This document shows, in pieces, positions 43,473-53,408 of a DNA stretch of 64,000 nucleotides. The translations under genes and the position numbers were made by a program. The DNA is from Ehretia macrophylla (Eukaryota; Streptophyta; Magnoliopsida; Boraginales; Ehretiaceae), in assembly GCA_037974665.1 (NCBI GenBank), contig CM075770.1, positions 62,941,850 to 63,005,849 on the forward strand, given 5' to 3'. The notes under the pieces are model-generated. The model was not told the DNA's origin. It saw only the letters and a program-made list of their open reading frames with translations, and did no database searches. Every line of letters begins with the position of its first letter. Positions within the stretch are counted from its first letter, which is position 1.

Positions 43473-44857
43473 TTAAAACAAATTTTAGTTTTGGAATACA
43501 ACTTTGTCGCCGTATGGTGGCCATTAGCCACCAAACGGTAACAAAAAGTAAAAGTTTGGGGCCATTTGGTCGCCAATAGATATGAATGGTCTACAAATTA
43601 AAAATATAAATCAAATTGTTTATATAAATAAATAAATTCATTTATGTAGAATAAAACTAATAATATAAATCGAAAGCTGTTTTCAGATAATATAAAACAT
43701 ATTTGAAAATTTTAATGTTAAATAAATTTATTTATTTAATATAAAATTAAATAATTTATAATTTGTTATAACAAATTTTAGTTTTTGAATACCAATTTGT
43801 AGTCCCGTGATGGTCATTGGCCACCAAACGATGACAAAAAGTAAAAGTTTGGTGGCCATTTAGTCGCCAATATATATGAAGGTGCTACAAATTAAAAATA
43901 TAAATCAAATTGTTTATATATATAAATTCATTTATTCAGAATAAAATTAATAATATAAATCAAATGTTGTTTTTAGATAATATAAAACATATTTACAAAA
44001 TTTAATGTTAAATAAATTTAGTTATTTAATATAAAATTAATTAATTTACAATTTATTATAACAAATTTTAGTTTTTGAATACAACTTTGTCGCCACGTAG
44101 TGGCCATTGGCCACCAAATGGTGACAAAAAGTAAAAGTTTGGTGGCCATTTGGACGCCAATAGATATGAAGGGTCTACAAATTAAAAATATAAATCTAAT
44201 TATTTATATAAATAAATAAATTCATTTATTTAGAATAAAACTAATAATATAAATCAAAAGCTGTTTTTAGATAATATAAAACATATTTACAAAATTTATT
44301 GTTAAATAAATTTAGTTATTTAATGTAAAATTAATTAATTAATAATTTATTATATCAAATTTTCATTTTTGAATACCATTTTGAAGTGCCGTGGTGGCCA
44401 TTGGCCACCAAACGGCGACAAAAAGTAAAAGTTTGGGGGTCATTTGGTCGCCAATAGATGTGAAGGGCCAACAAATTAAAAATATAAATCAAAATGTTTA
44501 TATAAATAAATAAAATCATTTATTTATAATAAAATTAATAATATAAATCAAAAGTTGTTTTTAGTTAATATAAAACATATTTACAAAATTTAATGTTAAA
44601 TAAATTTAGTTATTTAATATAAAATTAATTAATTTATAATTTATTATAACAAATTTAAGTTTTTCAATCCAACTCTGTCATCACGTGGTGGCCATTGGCC
44701 ACCAAACGGAGACAAAAAGTAAAAGTTTGGTGGCCATTTGGTCACCAATAGATATGAAGGGTCTACAATTTAAAAATATCAATCAAATTGTTTATATAAA
44801 TAAATAAATTTGTTTATTTAGAATAAAACTAATAATATAAATCAAAAGTTGTTTTTA

Positions 44858-44885
44858 GATAATATAAAAGTTTGCTGGCCATTTG
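44858..44885 (+). repeat. Truncated satellite monomer (spacer-to-core fusion)
   Basis: The spacer GTTTTTAGATAATATAAAA runs straight into GTTTGCTGGCCATTTGGTCG. It skips the rest of the spacer and the left half of the next core, close to 200 bp. The word TAAAA is shared by both partners at the join, a likely microhomology. Confidence 0.8.
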
Positions 44886-45531
44886 GTCGCCAATAGATAT
44901 GAAGGGTCTACAAATTAAAAATATAAATCTAATTATTTATATAAATAAATAAATTCATTTATTTAGAATAAAACTAATAATATAAATCAAAAGCTGTTTT
45001 TAGATAATATAAAACATATTTACAAAATTTAATGTTAAATAAATTTAGTTATTTAATATAAAATTAAATAATTTATAATTTATTATAATAAATTTTAGTT
45101 TTTGAATACAATTTTGTAGCCCCGTGGTGGCCATTGCCCACCAAACGACGATAAAAAGTAAAAGTTTGGTTGCCATTTGGTCGCCAATAGATATGAAGGG
45201 GCTACAAATTAAAAATACAAATCAAACTGTTTATATAAATAAATAAATTTATTTATTTAGAATAAAATTAATAATATAAATCAAAAGTTGTTTTTAGATA
45301 ATATAAAAAAATTTACAAAATTTAATGTAAAATAAATTTAGTTATTTAGTGTAAAATTAAATAATTTATAAATTATTATAACAAATTTTAGTTTTTGAAT
45401 ACAACTTTGTCGTTGCGTGGTGGCCATTGGCCACCAAACGGTGACAAAAATTAAAAATTTGGTGGCCATTTGGTCGCCAATAGATATGAAGGGTCCACAA
45501 ATTAAAATTATAAATCAAATTGTTTATATAA

Positions 45532-45550
45532 ATATATATATATATATATT
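45532..45550. repeat. (TA)n microsatellite in satellite spacer
   Basis: An alternating TA run replaces the usual ATAAATAAATAAATTC spacer segment of this monomer. Confidence 0.85.
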
Positions 45551-45934
45551 CATTTATTTAGAATAAATTTAATAATATAAATAAAAAGTTGTTTTTAGAT
45601 AATATAAAACAAATTTACAAAATTTAATGTTAAACAAATTTAGTTATTTAATATAAAATTAATTAATTCATAATTTATTATAACAAATTTTAGTTTTTGA
45701 ATACAACTTTGTCGCTGCGTGGTGGCCATTGGCCTCCAAACGGCGACAAAAAGTAAAAGTTTGGTGGTCATTTGGTCACCAATAGATATGAAGGGTCTAC
45801 AAATTAAAAATATAAATCAAATTGTTTATATAAATAAATAAATTCATTTATTTAGAATAAAATTAATACAATAAATCAAAAGTTGTTTTTAGATAATATA
45901 AAACATATTTACAAAATTTAATGTTAAATAAATT

Positions 45935-45965
45935 TAGTTATTTAATATAGTAAATTTTAGTTTTC
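45935..45965 (+). repeat. Deleted satellite monomer
   Basis: TTTAATATAG joins directly to TAAATTTTAGTTTTCG. The usual AAAATTAATTAATTTATAAT and adjacent bases (about 30 bp) between the two ATA words are missing. Confidence 0.7.
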
Positions 45966-47440
45966 GAATACCATTTTGTAGGTCCGTGGTGGCCATTGGC
46001 CACCAAACGGCGACAAAAAGTAAAAGTTTGGTGGCCATTTGGTCACCAATAGATATGAAGGTGCTACAAATTGAAAATATAAATCAAAATGTTTATATAA
46101 ATAAATAAAATCATTTATTTAGAATAAAATTAATAATATAAATCAAAAGTTGTTTTTAGATAATATAAAACATATTTACAAAATATAATGTTAAGCAAAT
46201 TAAGTTATTTAATATAAAATTAATTAATTTATAATTTATTATAACAAATTCTTGTTTTAGAAAACCATTTTTTAGCCCCGTGGTGGCCATTGGCCACCAA
46301 ACGGCGACAAAAAGTAAAAGTTTGTTAGCCATTTGGTGGCTAATAGATATGAAGGAGCTACAAATTAAAAATATAAATCAAATTGTTTATATACTTAAAT
46401 AAATTCATTTAATTAGAATAAAATTAATAATATAAATCAAAAGTTATTTTCACATAATTTAAAACATATTAAAAAAATTTAATGTTAAATAAATTTAGTT
46501 ATTTAATATAAAATTAAATAATTTATAATTTATTATAACAAATTTTAGTTTTTGAATACCATTTTGTAGCCCCGTGGTGGCCATTGGCTACCAAACGACG
46601 ACAAAAAGTAAAAGTTTGGTGGCCATTTGGGCGCCAATAGATATGAAGGGACTACAAATTAAAAATATAAATCAAATTGTTTGTATAAATAAATTAATTC
46701 ATTTATTTAGAATAAAATTAATAATATAAATCAAAAGTTGTTTTTAGATAATATAATACATATTTACAAAATATAATGTTAAATAAATTAAGTTATTTAA
46801 TATAAAATTAAATAATTTATAATTTATTATAACAAATTTTGGTTTTTAAATACCATTTTTTAGCCCCGTGGTGGCCACTGGCCATCAAACTGCGACAAAA
46901 AGTAAAAGTTTGGTGGACATTTGGTCGCCAATAGATATGAAGGCCTACAAATTAAAAATATAAATCAAAATGTTTATATAAATAAATAAAATCATTTATT
47001 TAGAATGAAATTAATAATATAAATCAAAAGTTGTTTTTAGATAATATAAAACATATTTACAAAATTTATTGTTAAATAAATTTAGTTATTTAATATAAAA
47101 TTAATTAATTTATAATTTATTATAACAAATTTTAGTTTTTGAATACAACTTTGTCGCAGCATGGTGGCCATTGGCCACCAAACGGCGATAAAAAGTAAAA
47201 GTTTGGTGGCCATTTGGTCGCCAATAGATATGAAGGGTCTACAAATTAAAAATATAAATCAAATTGTTTATGTAAATAAGTAAATTCATTTATTTAGAAT
47301 AAAATTAATAATAAAAATCAAAAGTTGTTTTTAGATAATATAAAACATATTTACAAAATTTAATGTTAAATAAATTTAGTTATTGTAACATCCCGAACCC
47401 AACCCCTCGCTAAAGGTCAGGCTCAGACCCGTCACTCGGA

Positions 47441-47456
47441 CAGAGTCTCCTCTGTA
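47441..47456. other. Conserved LTR-terminal CAGAGTCTCCTCTGTA motif
   Basis: This imperfect inverted repeat lies close to the TGTAACG end of every family-A LTR here; the 5' LTR copy has one change. It also appears as CAGAGTCTCCCCTGT at 54500-54514 in the diverged family-C LTR. Conservation across families suggests a role near the LTR 3' end on the sense strand, for example RNA structure. The function is not known to me. Confidence 0.5.
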
Positions 47457-48057
47457 CCAAGGACAAAACTGTTAACTGCGAATAGTCACTTTTAACATTT
47501 GAACTATAAACAACAACTTATACAACCTATCTTTTAATATCTCCAAAGCCAAGTCAAATTCACAAGGCCATCCGAGCCTTGGAGCTACAACAATCTTCTT
47601 AAGCACACAAGCATGCGAGGTAAGTTGGTTTTAACCAAAAGTAGTTAGATACAATTATAATTTTAAGTTCTATATGTAGAATAATAAACACTCCAAGCAT
47701 GCAATAGAAGATGAAATCTAGAATCCATTATTACGATCCAACATCTTTCTCTAACATAGAAGGTCTTAAAATACAACATTTAACATGAACTCCACGCAAA
47801 CTCCACAAAAGATCCTCCTTAGCACACAAAGTCACGGATTCTGATCTATGTGAACTTCTTCTTCTTCCTCTACTTCTATCAGCTGGGGATTCACCTCAGC
47901 TTCTCCTGAAACATATTAAATGAGGAGTGAGCAACAATGTTGCCCAGCGAGGGAGGTGATGCAACATACCAGCGTGCAATATGATATGCAAACACAAGAA
48001 AACATATATATGCAACATAAACCAGCGAGATAGAAAGCCAAGTAATTAACCACATTA

Positions 48058-48357
48058 AAAGGATACGGTTCCACTTCAAGTCTTCAATCACGAGCCACGA
48101 ACCACGAACTTCACGAACATGCCGGCAAACCCCAAACACCAACAAGTTGGGATACTCCAGATGTATCCCGAATCCTACGACCCTTTCTCCCGAGGTAGGT
48201 CTATGCCCAGCAGGTGAACCACGCCTCTGGGGTAGTGGAGTATGCCTCAGCGAGAAGGGAATAGGCACCATGGTAGTCGAGGGAGCACGGCAAGCCCGAC
48301 GCCGCCCGTGTTTCTCGACACTACCATGTCCGAAAAGGTTGTGCAACCCCGAGACAA
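48058..48357 (-). other. LTR block conserved between families A and C
   Basis: This ~300-bp, GC-richer block runs from AAAGGATACGGTTC to CAACCCCGAGACAA. It is nearly the same at about 55191-55481 in the family-C solo LTR and again from about 63778 to the window end. The LTR sequence around it differs strongly between families. It includes CATGCCGGCAAACCCCAAAC, GGGATACTCC and CACGCCTCTGGGGTAGTGG, then the hairpin at 48269-48328. Confidence 0.75.
48269..48328. other. Predicted 60-nt hairpin in family-A LTR
   Basis: The left arm CATGGTAGTCGAG faces the right arm CTCGACACTACCATG. An inner CACGG/CCGTG pairing closes a small GC-rich loop. The same 60-nt span, with the outer CATGGTAG/CTACCATG arms intact, occurs at 55393-55452 in family C. 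The folding is predicted by eye only. Confidence 0.6.
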
Positions 48358-49692
48358 GTCACAAGCAATCAAGATATCACATAACACATAAGAGGGTCGA
48401 CAAAGTAGGCCGCCCTCACATATAAGCACAATATAAGTTCTCAATAGCACAAAAATAGCTTTAAAGTCCCAAAAGAAGCAATCAACATAACTTTGCCTCA
48501 CAATCAATTCAAATAGCTTTATTAAATTTTAGATGTTCAATACAATACATGATAACTTAACTATAAGTTCCAAATGCATCAAATATAGCTAAAACTACTT
48601 TTTCTCCTTTCTTTAACCAAACTTTCCTTCTCCTATGCTCATCTCAAGGTTTCCAAACTATCTTCTAGTCATCCTATTGTCCTAATTAAGCTAAAAGATA
48701 CCTAATAAGATCATAAAAACTCAATTTAGAAGATAAAGCTCGGGAAGGCTCTGAGTGGGTTTTAACTACAACTATACTAGCCGAGCCCCAAATTCACGTA
48801 ATGAAAGCACCAAAAGTGCTTCCTTACCCCAAGGATACCCGAATCATAGCCCAAACTTTCCCGGATTGCTCGACGAGAAAAGTCCCCTTTTTAAAGTCGA
48901 CTAAACCTCACCTGGCTTTTCAACTAACTTCACTAGGGCCTAGAGCATCTAATTGAAGTCTCAATTCAAGCTAATTAGCAATTTTTATTCAAACCCTAAA
49001 ACGTGCACTATTCATCATCTCTTTTGTTCAATCTCAACTTTCAACCATAAACATTGATAATAAGCTTCAAAAGTTAACTCTATAGCATCTATTAAGCATA
49101 TAATAAGCATGTATAACAAGTATTAGAGCTATAATCAACAAATTAAAAAAAATTCAACAAAGATGCATAAACTTTAACTTCAAAAAAAAAATGAACTCCC
49201 TCACCATTTAGAAGGCAAAGATGCGAAGTAGGAGCTCCTAGATGCCACGAAACCTTCCTAGACCAAGCCAAGAGCTCAAGATGCAAGATTGATGAAGCAA
49301 AAATCTTCTCTTTTCTCTTTGAGTGGGTCGGCCAAATGAAGGGGACAAGATGGGTATTTTGCTTTTTGTTTTGATGATCAAATTGTGTGTGTTGTTTTAA
49401 TTTTATGAATTTAGATTATTATATGTATATGTATGTCTATTAATTTAAGTTAAATAGTTCCAAAAACTTGATCCGTTAAGGCCAAAATGCAATTTTAAAT
49501 GTTTTTAGTTGCAATTAACACTATTCTTATGTAACACTATTCAAATGACATGAAAACTATTTTCTAAACGCACACTCCCAAGCTCGAAAGTCCAAAATGA
49601 CTAGGTCTCGATTCCTTCTAGATGTCGTATGATCTAGGAAAAATATGAAATCTAACTTTCGAGGCAGTCGAAAATTTTATGAACAGTGACCT

Positions 49693-50127
49693 CTAATAAA
49701 AACAATTAAGCAAGAAAGATGATGAACGTAGAAATGCGCAAATAGATATGTAACAGTTATAAAAAGATTTACGACAGAATTCTCGGGCGTCACACCCTCT
49801 CCCCCTTAAACTAATGGGGTCCTCGCAATGGTTACACCATTCGCCAAAGGGCTCCGCGTACTTCTCTTTGATTTGATCTTCTCGCTCCCAAGTGGCATCC
49901 TCAACCCCATGATGATTCCAAAGAACTTTTACCATAGGAATACTTTTAGTTCGAAGTTCCTGAATCTTTCGGTCAACCACTCGAAGAGGTTTCTCAACAT
50001 ATACTAAAGACTCATCAATTTCCAATGGTTCTGGCTCAATAATGTGCGACGGATCAAGATTATATTTCATCAATAGTGACACATGGAAACCATCATGAAT
50101 CCGGCCCAAACTCGGAGGTAATGCCAA
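49693..50127 (-). pseudogene. pol: Integrase C-terminus with chromodomain-like segment
   Basis: The first residues (LPPSLGRIHDGFHVSLL) are the conserved end of the integrase C-terminal domain in plant Ty3/gypsy elements. They are followed by a region with VDRKIQELR, VKVLWNHHG and DATWERED, the pattern of the degenerate chromodomain of Tekay-type chromoviruses, which is thought to guide integration into H3K9-methylated chromatin. It is separated from the upstream integrase by a frameshift close to 50127: TAC-GAT-TGG replaces the expected in-frame arrangement, consistent with loss of one base. The open frame runs through the polypurine tract and about 30 codons into the 3' LTR before a stop, so the native pol end is uncertain. 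Confidence 0.8.
49795..49810 (-). other. Polypurine tract (plus-strand primer site)
   Basis: On the minus strand TTTAAGGGGGAGAGGG immediately precedes the TGTGACGCCC start of the 3' LTR. This is the expected position and composition for the PPT that primes second-strand DNA synthesis in LTR retrotransposons. Confidence 0.9.
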
Positions 50128-51329
50128 TCGTAAGCTAAATCCCCAACCTTCTCAATGATTTCAAATGGTCCCACGTATCTAGGGCTAAGTTTACCTCCTT
50201 TTCTGTGTCAAATCAAACCTTTGCGCAGAGAGACTTTCAAAAATACACGTTCACCCTTTGAAAATACCAAGTCCCGTCAGCGTCTATCAGCATAATTCTT
50301 CTGTCGACTCTGAGCTGTAAGCATCATTTTCTTTATAAGTTTCACATTATCCACCATTTTTATCATCTTAGGAAGAATAGCAGGATCAACTGTTTTCATC
50401 TCACCTACCTCATTCCAATACAACGGAGACCTACATTTCCGCCCGTAAAGTGCTTTGTAGGGTGCCATGCCAATAGTAGCCTGATAATTGTTATTATAAG
50501 CAAACTCCGCTAAAGGTAGGTACTTCTCCCAATTCTTGCCAAAATCCAAAACACAAGCTCTCAACATGTCTTCCAGTATCCTGATAGTCCTCTCTGACTG
50601 GCCATCCGTCTGTGGGTGATATGCAGTACTAAAACTCAAATTAGTCCCCAAGGCCTTTTGTAGTTTATGCCAGAACTGTGATGTAAACCTGGGATCCCTG
50701 TCTGACACTATCTGAGATGGGACTCCATGCAATCTCACAATATTTTCAACATATAGCTTGGCCAATTTATCAAGAGAATCTGTTTTCTTTGTAGCAAAAA
50801 AATGTGAACTCTTTGTCAATCTGTCTACTACAACCCACACAGAATCATTACCTCGTGGTGATCTCGGCAAATCCGACACAAGGTCCATAGTAACCTAGTC
50901 CCATTTCCATATCGGAATCTCTAATGGCTGCAACAATCCTGCCGGCCTCTGATGTTCTGCCTTGACTTTCTGACAAGTCAAACACTTAGCTACGTAATCA
51001 GCTATCTCTCTCTTCATGTTGTTCCACCAGAAATTCTGTTTTAAATCTCTGTACATTTTAGTGCTTCCAGGATGAATCGTGTATTTAGAAGCATGAGCCT
51101 CAGCAAGAATCTCATCTTTCACAGTCGAATCACTAGGAATGCAGATTCTATTCATGTACTTGAGTAATCCATCATCATGCAATTTGAAGTCGGACTCTCC
51201 CCCTTTGGACTTCTCTAGAAGCTTCAATAACTGAGAATCTAATTGTTGCACTTCTCTGATTTTAGATAGCAATAGAGATTGGATTTGTAGGCTAGCAAAT
51301 TGAATACCTGATCTAGAAGCCTCTGGTTT
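50128..51329 (-). pseudogene. pol: Integrase domain, broken by stops
   Basis: The zinc-binding N-terminus is visible as an H-H-C-C pattern: AHASKYTIH, then CLTCQ. The catalytic core follows with all three DDE positions present: TMDL, SDRDPRF and QSERTI. The GPY-like part appears further on (LSPRYVGPFEII). In-frame stops lie at 50895-50897 (TAG, between WKWD and VTMD), 50277-50279 (TGA, after YADRR) and 50208-50210 (TGA). The two TGA stops sit where related proteins carry arginine, so CGA-to-TGA changes fit. The protein would join cDNA to the host chromosome, but this copy cannot make it. Confidence 0.9.
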
Positions 51330-51899
51330 TCACAAACAAAGCTCTTCTACAATCTCCCAGTCCTTGATTATCAAACTAGCCACAGAAGCTTTTCGGCTCA
51401 GTGCATCTGCTACAGTATTAGCTTTTCCCGGCAAATAGTTAATGGTACAATTATAATCATTTAACAGTTCTAGCCAACGCCTTTGCCTCATATTCAGATC
51501 TTTTTGAGAAAACATGTATTTTAAACTTTTATGGTTAGTAAATATTTCAAATTTATTCCCCTACAAATAATGGCGCCATTTCTTCAAAGCAAATACAACA
51601 GCAGCAAGCTCAAGATCATGTGTAGGATAATTGAGTTCATATGGTTTCAATTTCCTAGAGGCATATGCTATCACTTTACCATTTTGCATAAGAACACAAC
51701 CCAAACCTTCTTTCGAAGCATCACTGTAAATCACCAAGTTTTCAGTCCCCTTAGGCAAAGCAAGGATAGGTGCAGTGGTAAGTCCCTTTTTCAACTCCTA
51801 GAAACTGGCTTCACATCTATCATCCCAATTAAACACAGTTTTCTTCTGGGTTAATGTAGTCAAAGGTCCTGCAATCTTTGAAAAATCCTTAACAAATCG
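51330..51899 (-). pseudogene. pol: RNase H domain, broken by stops
   Basis: Recognisable motifs in order are [14 protein letters not shown] (first catalytic Asp), [20 protein letters not shown] (catalytic Glu) and [10 protein letters not shown], followed by [15 protein letters not shown] at the end of the domain. In the third motif the expected catalytic Asp of TDHKSLKY is Asn, a further inactivating change. Stops at 51798-51800 and 51561-51563 (TAG) and at 51330-51332 (TGA) interrupt it. The first TAG falls where relatives have Gln (SF-Q-ELK). In an intact element this domain degrades the RNA strand during reverse transcription. Confidence 0.9.
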
Positions 51900-52712
51900 C
51901 CACTAATAGCCCGCAAATCCCAAGAAACTACGGACTTCCGGGATAGTTTCAAGTCTTTTCCACGACATAACCACCTCAATTTTAGCAGGATCAATAGATA
52001 TTCCCTCCTGTGAAATGATATGACCTAAAAAGGCAACCTGTTTCAACCAGAATTCGCATTTGCTAAATTTGGCAAATAATTTATGTTCTTGCAGGGTTCG
52101 AAGCACAATTCTCAAATGTTCTTCATGCTCTGACTCAGATTTAGAATACATTAATATATCATCAATAAAAATCACAACAAACTGATCAAGATAGGGTCGA
52201 AATACTCTCTGCATCAAATCCATAAAGGCGGCTGGAGCATTTGTCAAACCAAATGGTAAAACAACAAACTCATAGTGGTCGTACCTGGTTCTAAATGCAG
52301 TCTTAGGTACATCCTCTTTCTGGATCCTCAACTGATAATAACCCTACCTCAGATCAAATTTAGAAAACACAACAGCACCCTGTAACTGATCAAACAACTC
52401 CTCAATTAAGGGCAAAGGATATTTATTTTTCACCGTCACCTGATTAAGACCTCGATAATCAATGCACAAACGCAGAATACCGTCTTTCTTTTTCACAAAT
52501 AACACGGGAGCACCCTACGGTGACTAACTAGGCCGAATAAAACCTTTCCCAAGTAAACCCTGTAGCTGAATTTTCAATTCCTGTAACTCAAGGGAAGCCA
52601 TTCTATATGGGGTTCTCGAAATAGGATTAGTCCTCGGCAACAAGTCAATCACAAACTTAATTTCCCTATCAGGTGGTAATCCAGGCAACTCCTCAGGGAA
52701 AGGCCCCGAAAA
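51900..52712 (-). pseudogene. pol: Reverse transcriptase domain, broken by stops
   Basis: Palm and finger motifs are clear: [32 protein letters not shown], the first catalytic Asp in [26 protein letters not shown], and the catalytic [10 protein letters not shown] box (about 52141-52175). [12 protein letters not shown] and [10 protein letters not shown] follow. Stops are TAG at 52524-52526 and 52515-52517 (in the SP-W-GAP region, so one replaces Trp), 52344-52346 (after DLR) and 51903-51905 (after FAGY). No frameshift occurs across the domain. Family knowledge: it copies the element RNA into cDNA using tRNA and polypurine primers. This copy is non-functional. Confidence 0.93.
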
Positions 52713-53408
52713 CTATTTTATAACAGGTACTTCATTCAATTTCAATTTATCTCCAGGCTGATTAATTAAATAAGCTAAGTATGCATCATAACCTTTACTC
52801 AACATTTTGGTAGCTTTAATGGATGATATAATACGAGTCCCAGTAGATTTTTGACTCCCAATTACTTTAATAACAGGTTGGTTAGATACTTCTAAAGTTA
52901 AAACTTTCCTCCTACAGTCCAAACATGCATAATATCGCCCCAACCAATCTATCCCCAAGATAACTTCAAAGTCCCGAAATGGCATGATTATCAAGTCAAT
53001 AGGATACATGCGACCCTCAATGCAAATATTACAATCTTTACACACAGACTCCGTAACAAATTTAGAACCCATTGGATTACCTACTTCAATCACATACGGT
53101 AGTTTATCAACTTTTAATGTAGCAGACTGTGCACATGCAGGAGTAATGAATAAATGTGTTGCCCCGGTGTCAATCAAAACTACTACCGGCTGGCTATTAA
53201 TAAGAAAAGTACATTCCACCACTACCGTCGTCTCTGGAAGCTCCTCCTGGTCAAGTGCAAATACCCGTGCCTGACCTCGCGGTATAGTAGCTGCTCCTGA
53301 AGCTCTAGTCTGGACACCCTGGCTTGAAGTCTGCCCCTGACCATATTTAAACTTGGGGAAATCTCTAACTCTATGCTGATCATTGCCACAACCTGTGCAA
53401 CGACCCAA
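52713..53408 (-). pseudogene. pol: Second zinc knuckle and aspartic protease domain
   Basis: The segment opens with a second knuckle-like motif, CTGCGNDQHRVRDF, in which the last zinc-binding Cys of C-x2-C-x4-H-x4-C is replaced by Phe. The retroviral-type aspartic protease follows, with active-site VVLIDTGATHLFI (about 53155-53195) and the later hydrophobic motif VILGIDWLGRY. A linker with a KGYDAYLAYL motif leads toward RT. It ends at a TAG (52713-52715). The protease would process the Gag-Pol polyprotein. The frame is continuous with gag upstream and RT downstream, so gag and pol were one ORF. Confidence 0.88.

Larger units (their letters stand above)
1..47383. repeat. Tandem array of ~290-bp AT-rich satellite
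   Basis: Seen directly: the same unit recurs without interruption, with start-to-start spacings of about 264, 285, 292 and 294 bp in the monomers measured, giving roughly 160-165 copies. Each unit has a GC-richer core beginning near TTTGTAGCCCC or TTTGTCGCCGC and ending near GGGGCTACAAA or GGGTCTACAAA. The rest is AT-rich spacer carrying recurring blocks such as ATATAAATCAAA, TAAATAAATTCATTTATTTA and TTAATATAAAATTAA. Short monomers lack about 11 bp in one of two places: GTTTGGTGGCCATTTGGTCGCC becomes GTTTGGTCGC, or GGCCATTGGCCACCAAACGGCGAC becomes GGCCAACGGCGAC. No coding potential is supported; the few ORFs are open only because the repeat happens to lack stops in that frame. The array runs off the left edge of the window. 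I do not recognise it as a named satellite, and a centromeric role cannot be judged from sequence alone. Confidence 0.97.
47384..49794 (-). mobile_element. Complete 3' LTR, family A (2411 bp)
   Basis: On the minus strand it begins TGTGACGCCCGAG directly after the polypurine tract and ends GGGATGTTACA against satellite DNA, giving canonical TG...CA ends. It matches the other family-A copies at 58971, 60064 and 63081 from their shared TGTAACG end. It carries a ~300-bp block (about 48058-48357) shared with the family-C LTR, and a conserved stretch (about 48690-48905) also found inverted in the family-B LTR. Relative to the 5' LTR it lacks about 34 bp near 47760. Several ORFs in the shared block overlap on both strands and show no protein family, so I treat them as chance. 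Confidence 0.92.

Noticed and set aside
1..47383. CRISPR array or rDNA spacer as an explanation of the tandem repeat
   Set aside because: The monomers are head to tail with no unique spacers, and no rRNA or tRNA sequence is present. The context is clearly plant satellite plus LTR elements.
47891..48507. Overlapping ORFs on both strands in the family-A LTR
   Set aside because: They lie in the conserved, GC-richer LTR block where stops are sparse. The two strands are open at once, no domain is recognisable, and the reading frames are not kept between LTR copies.
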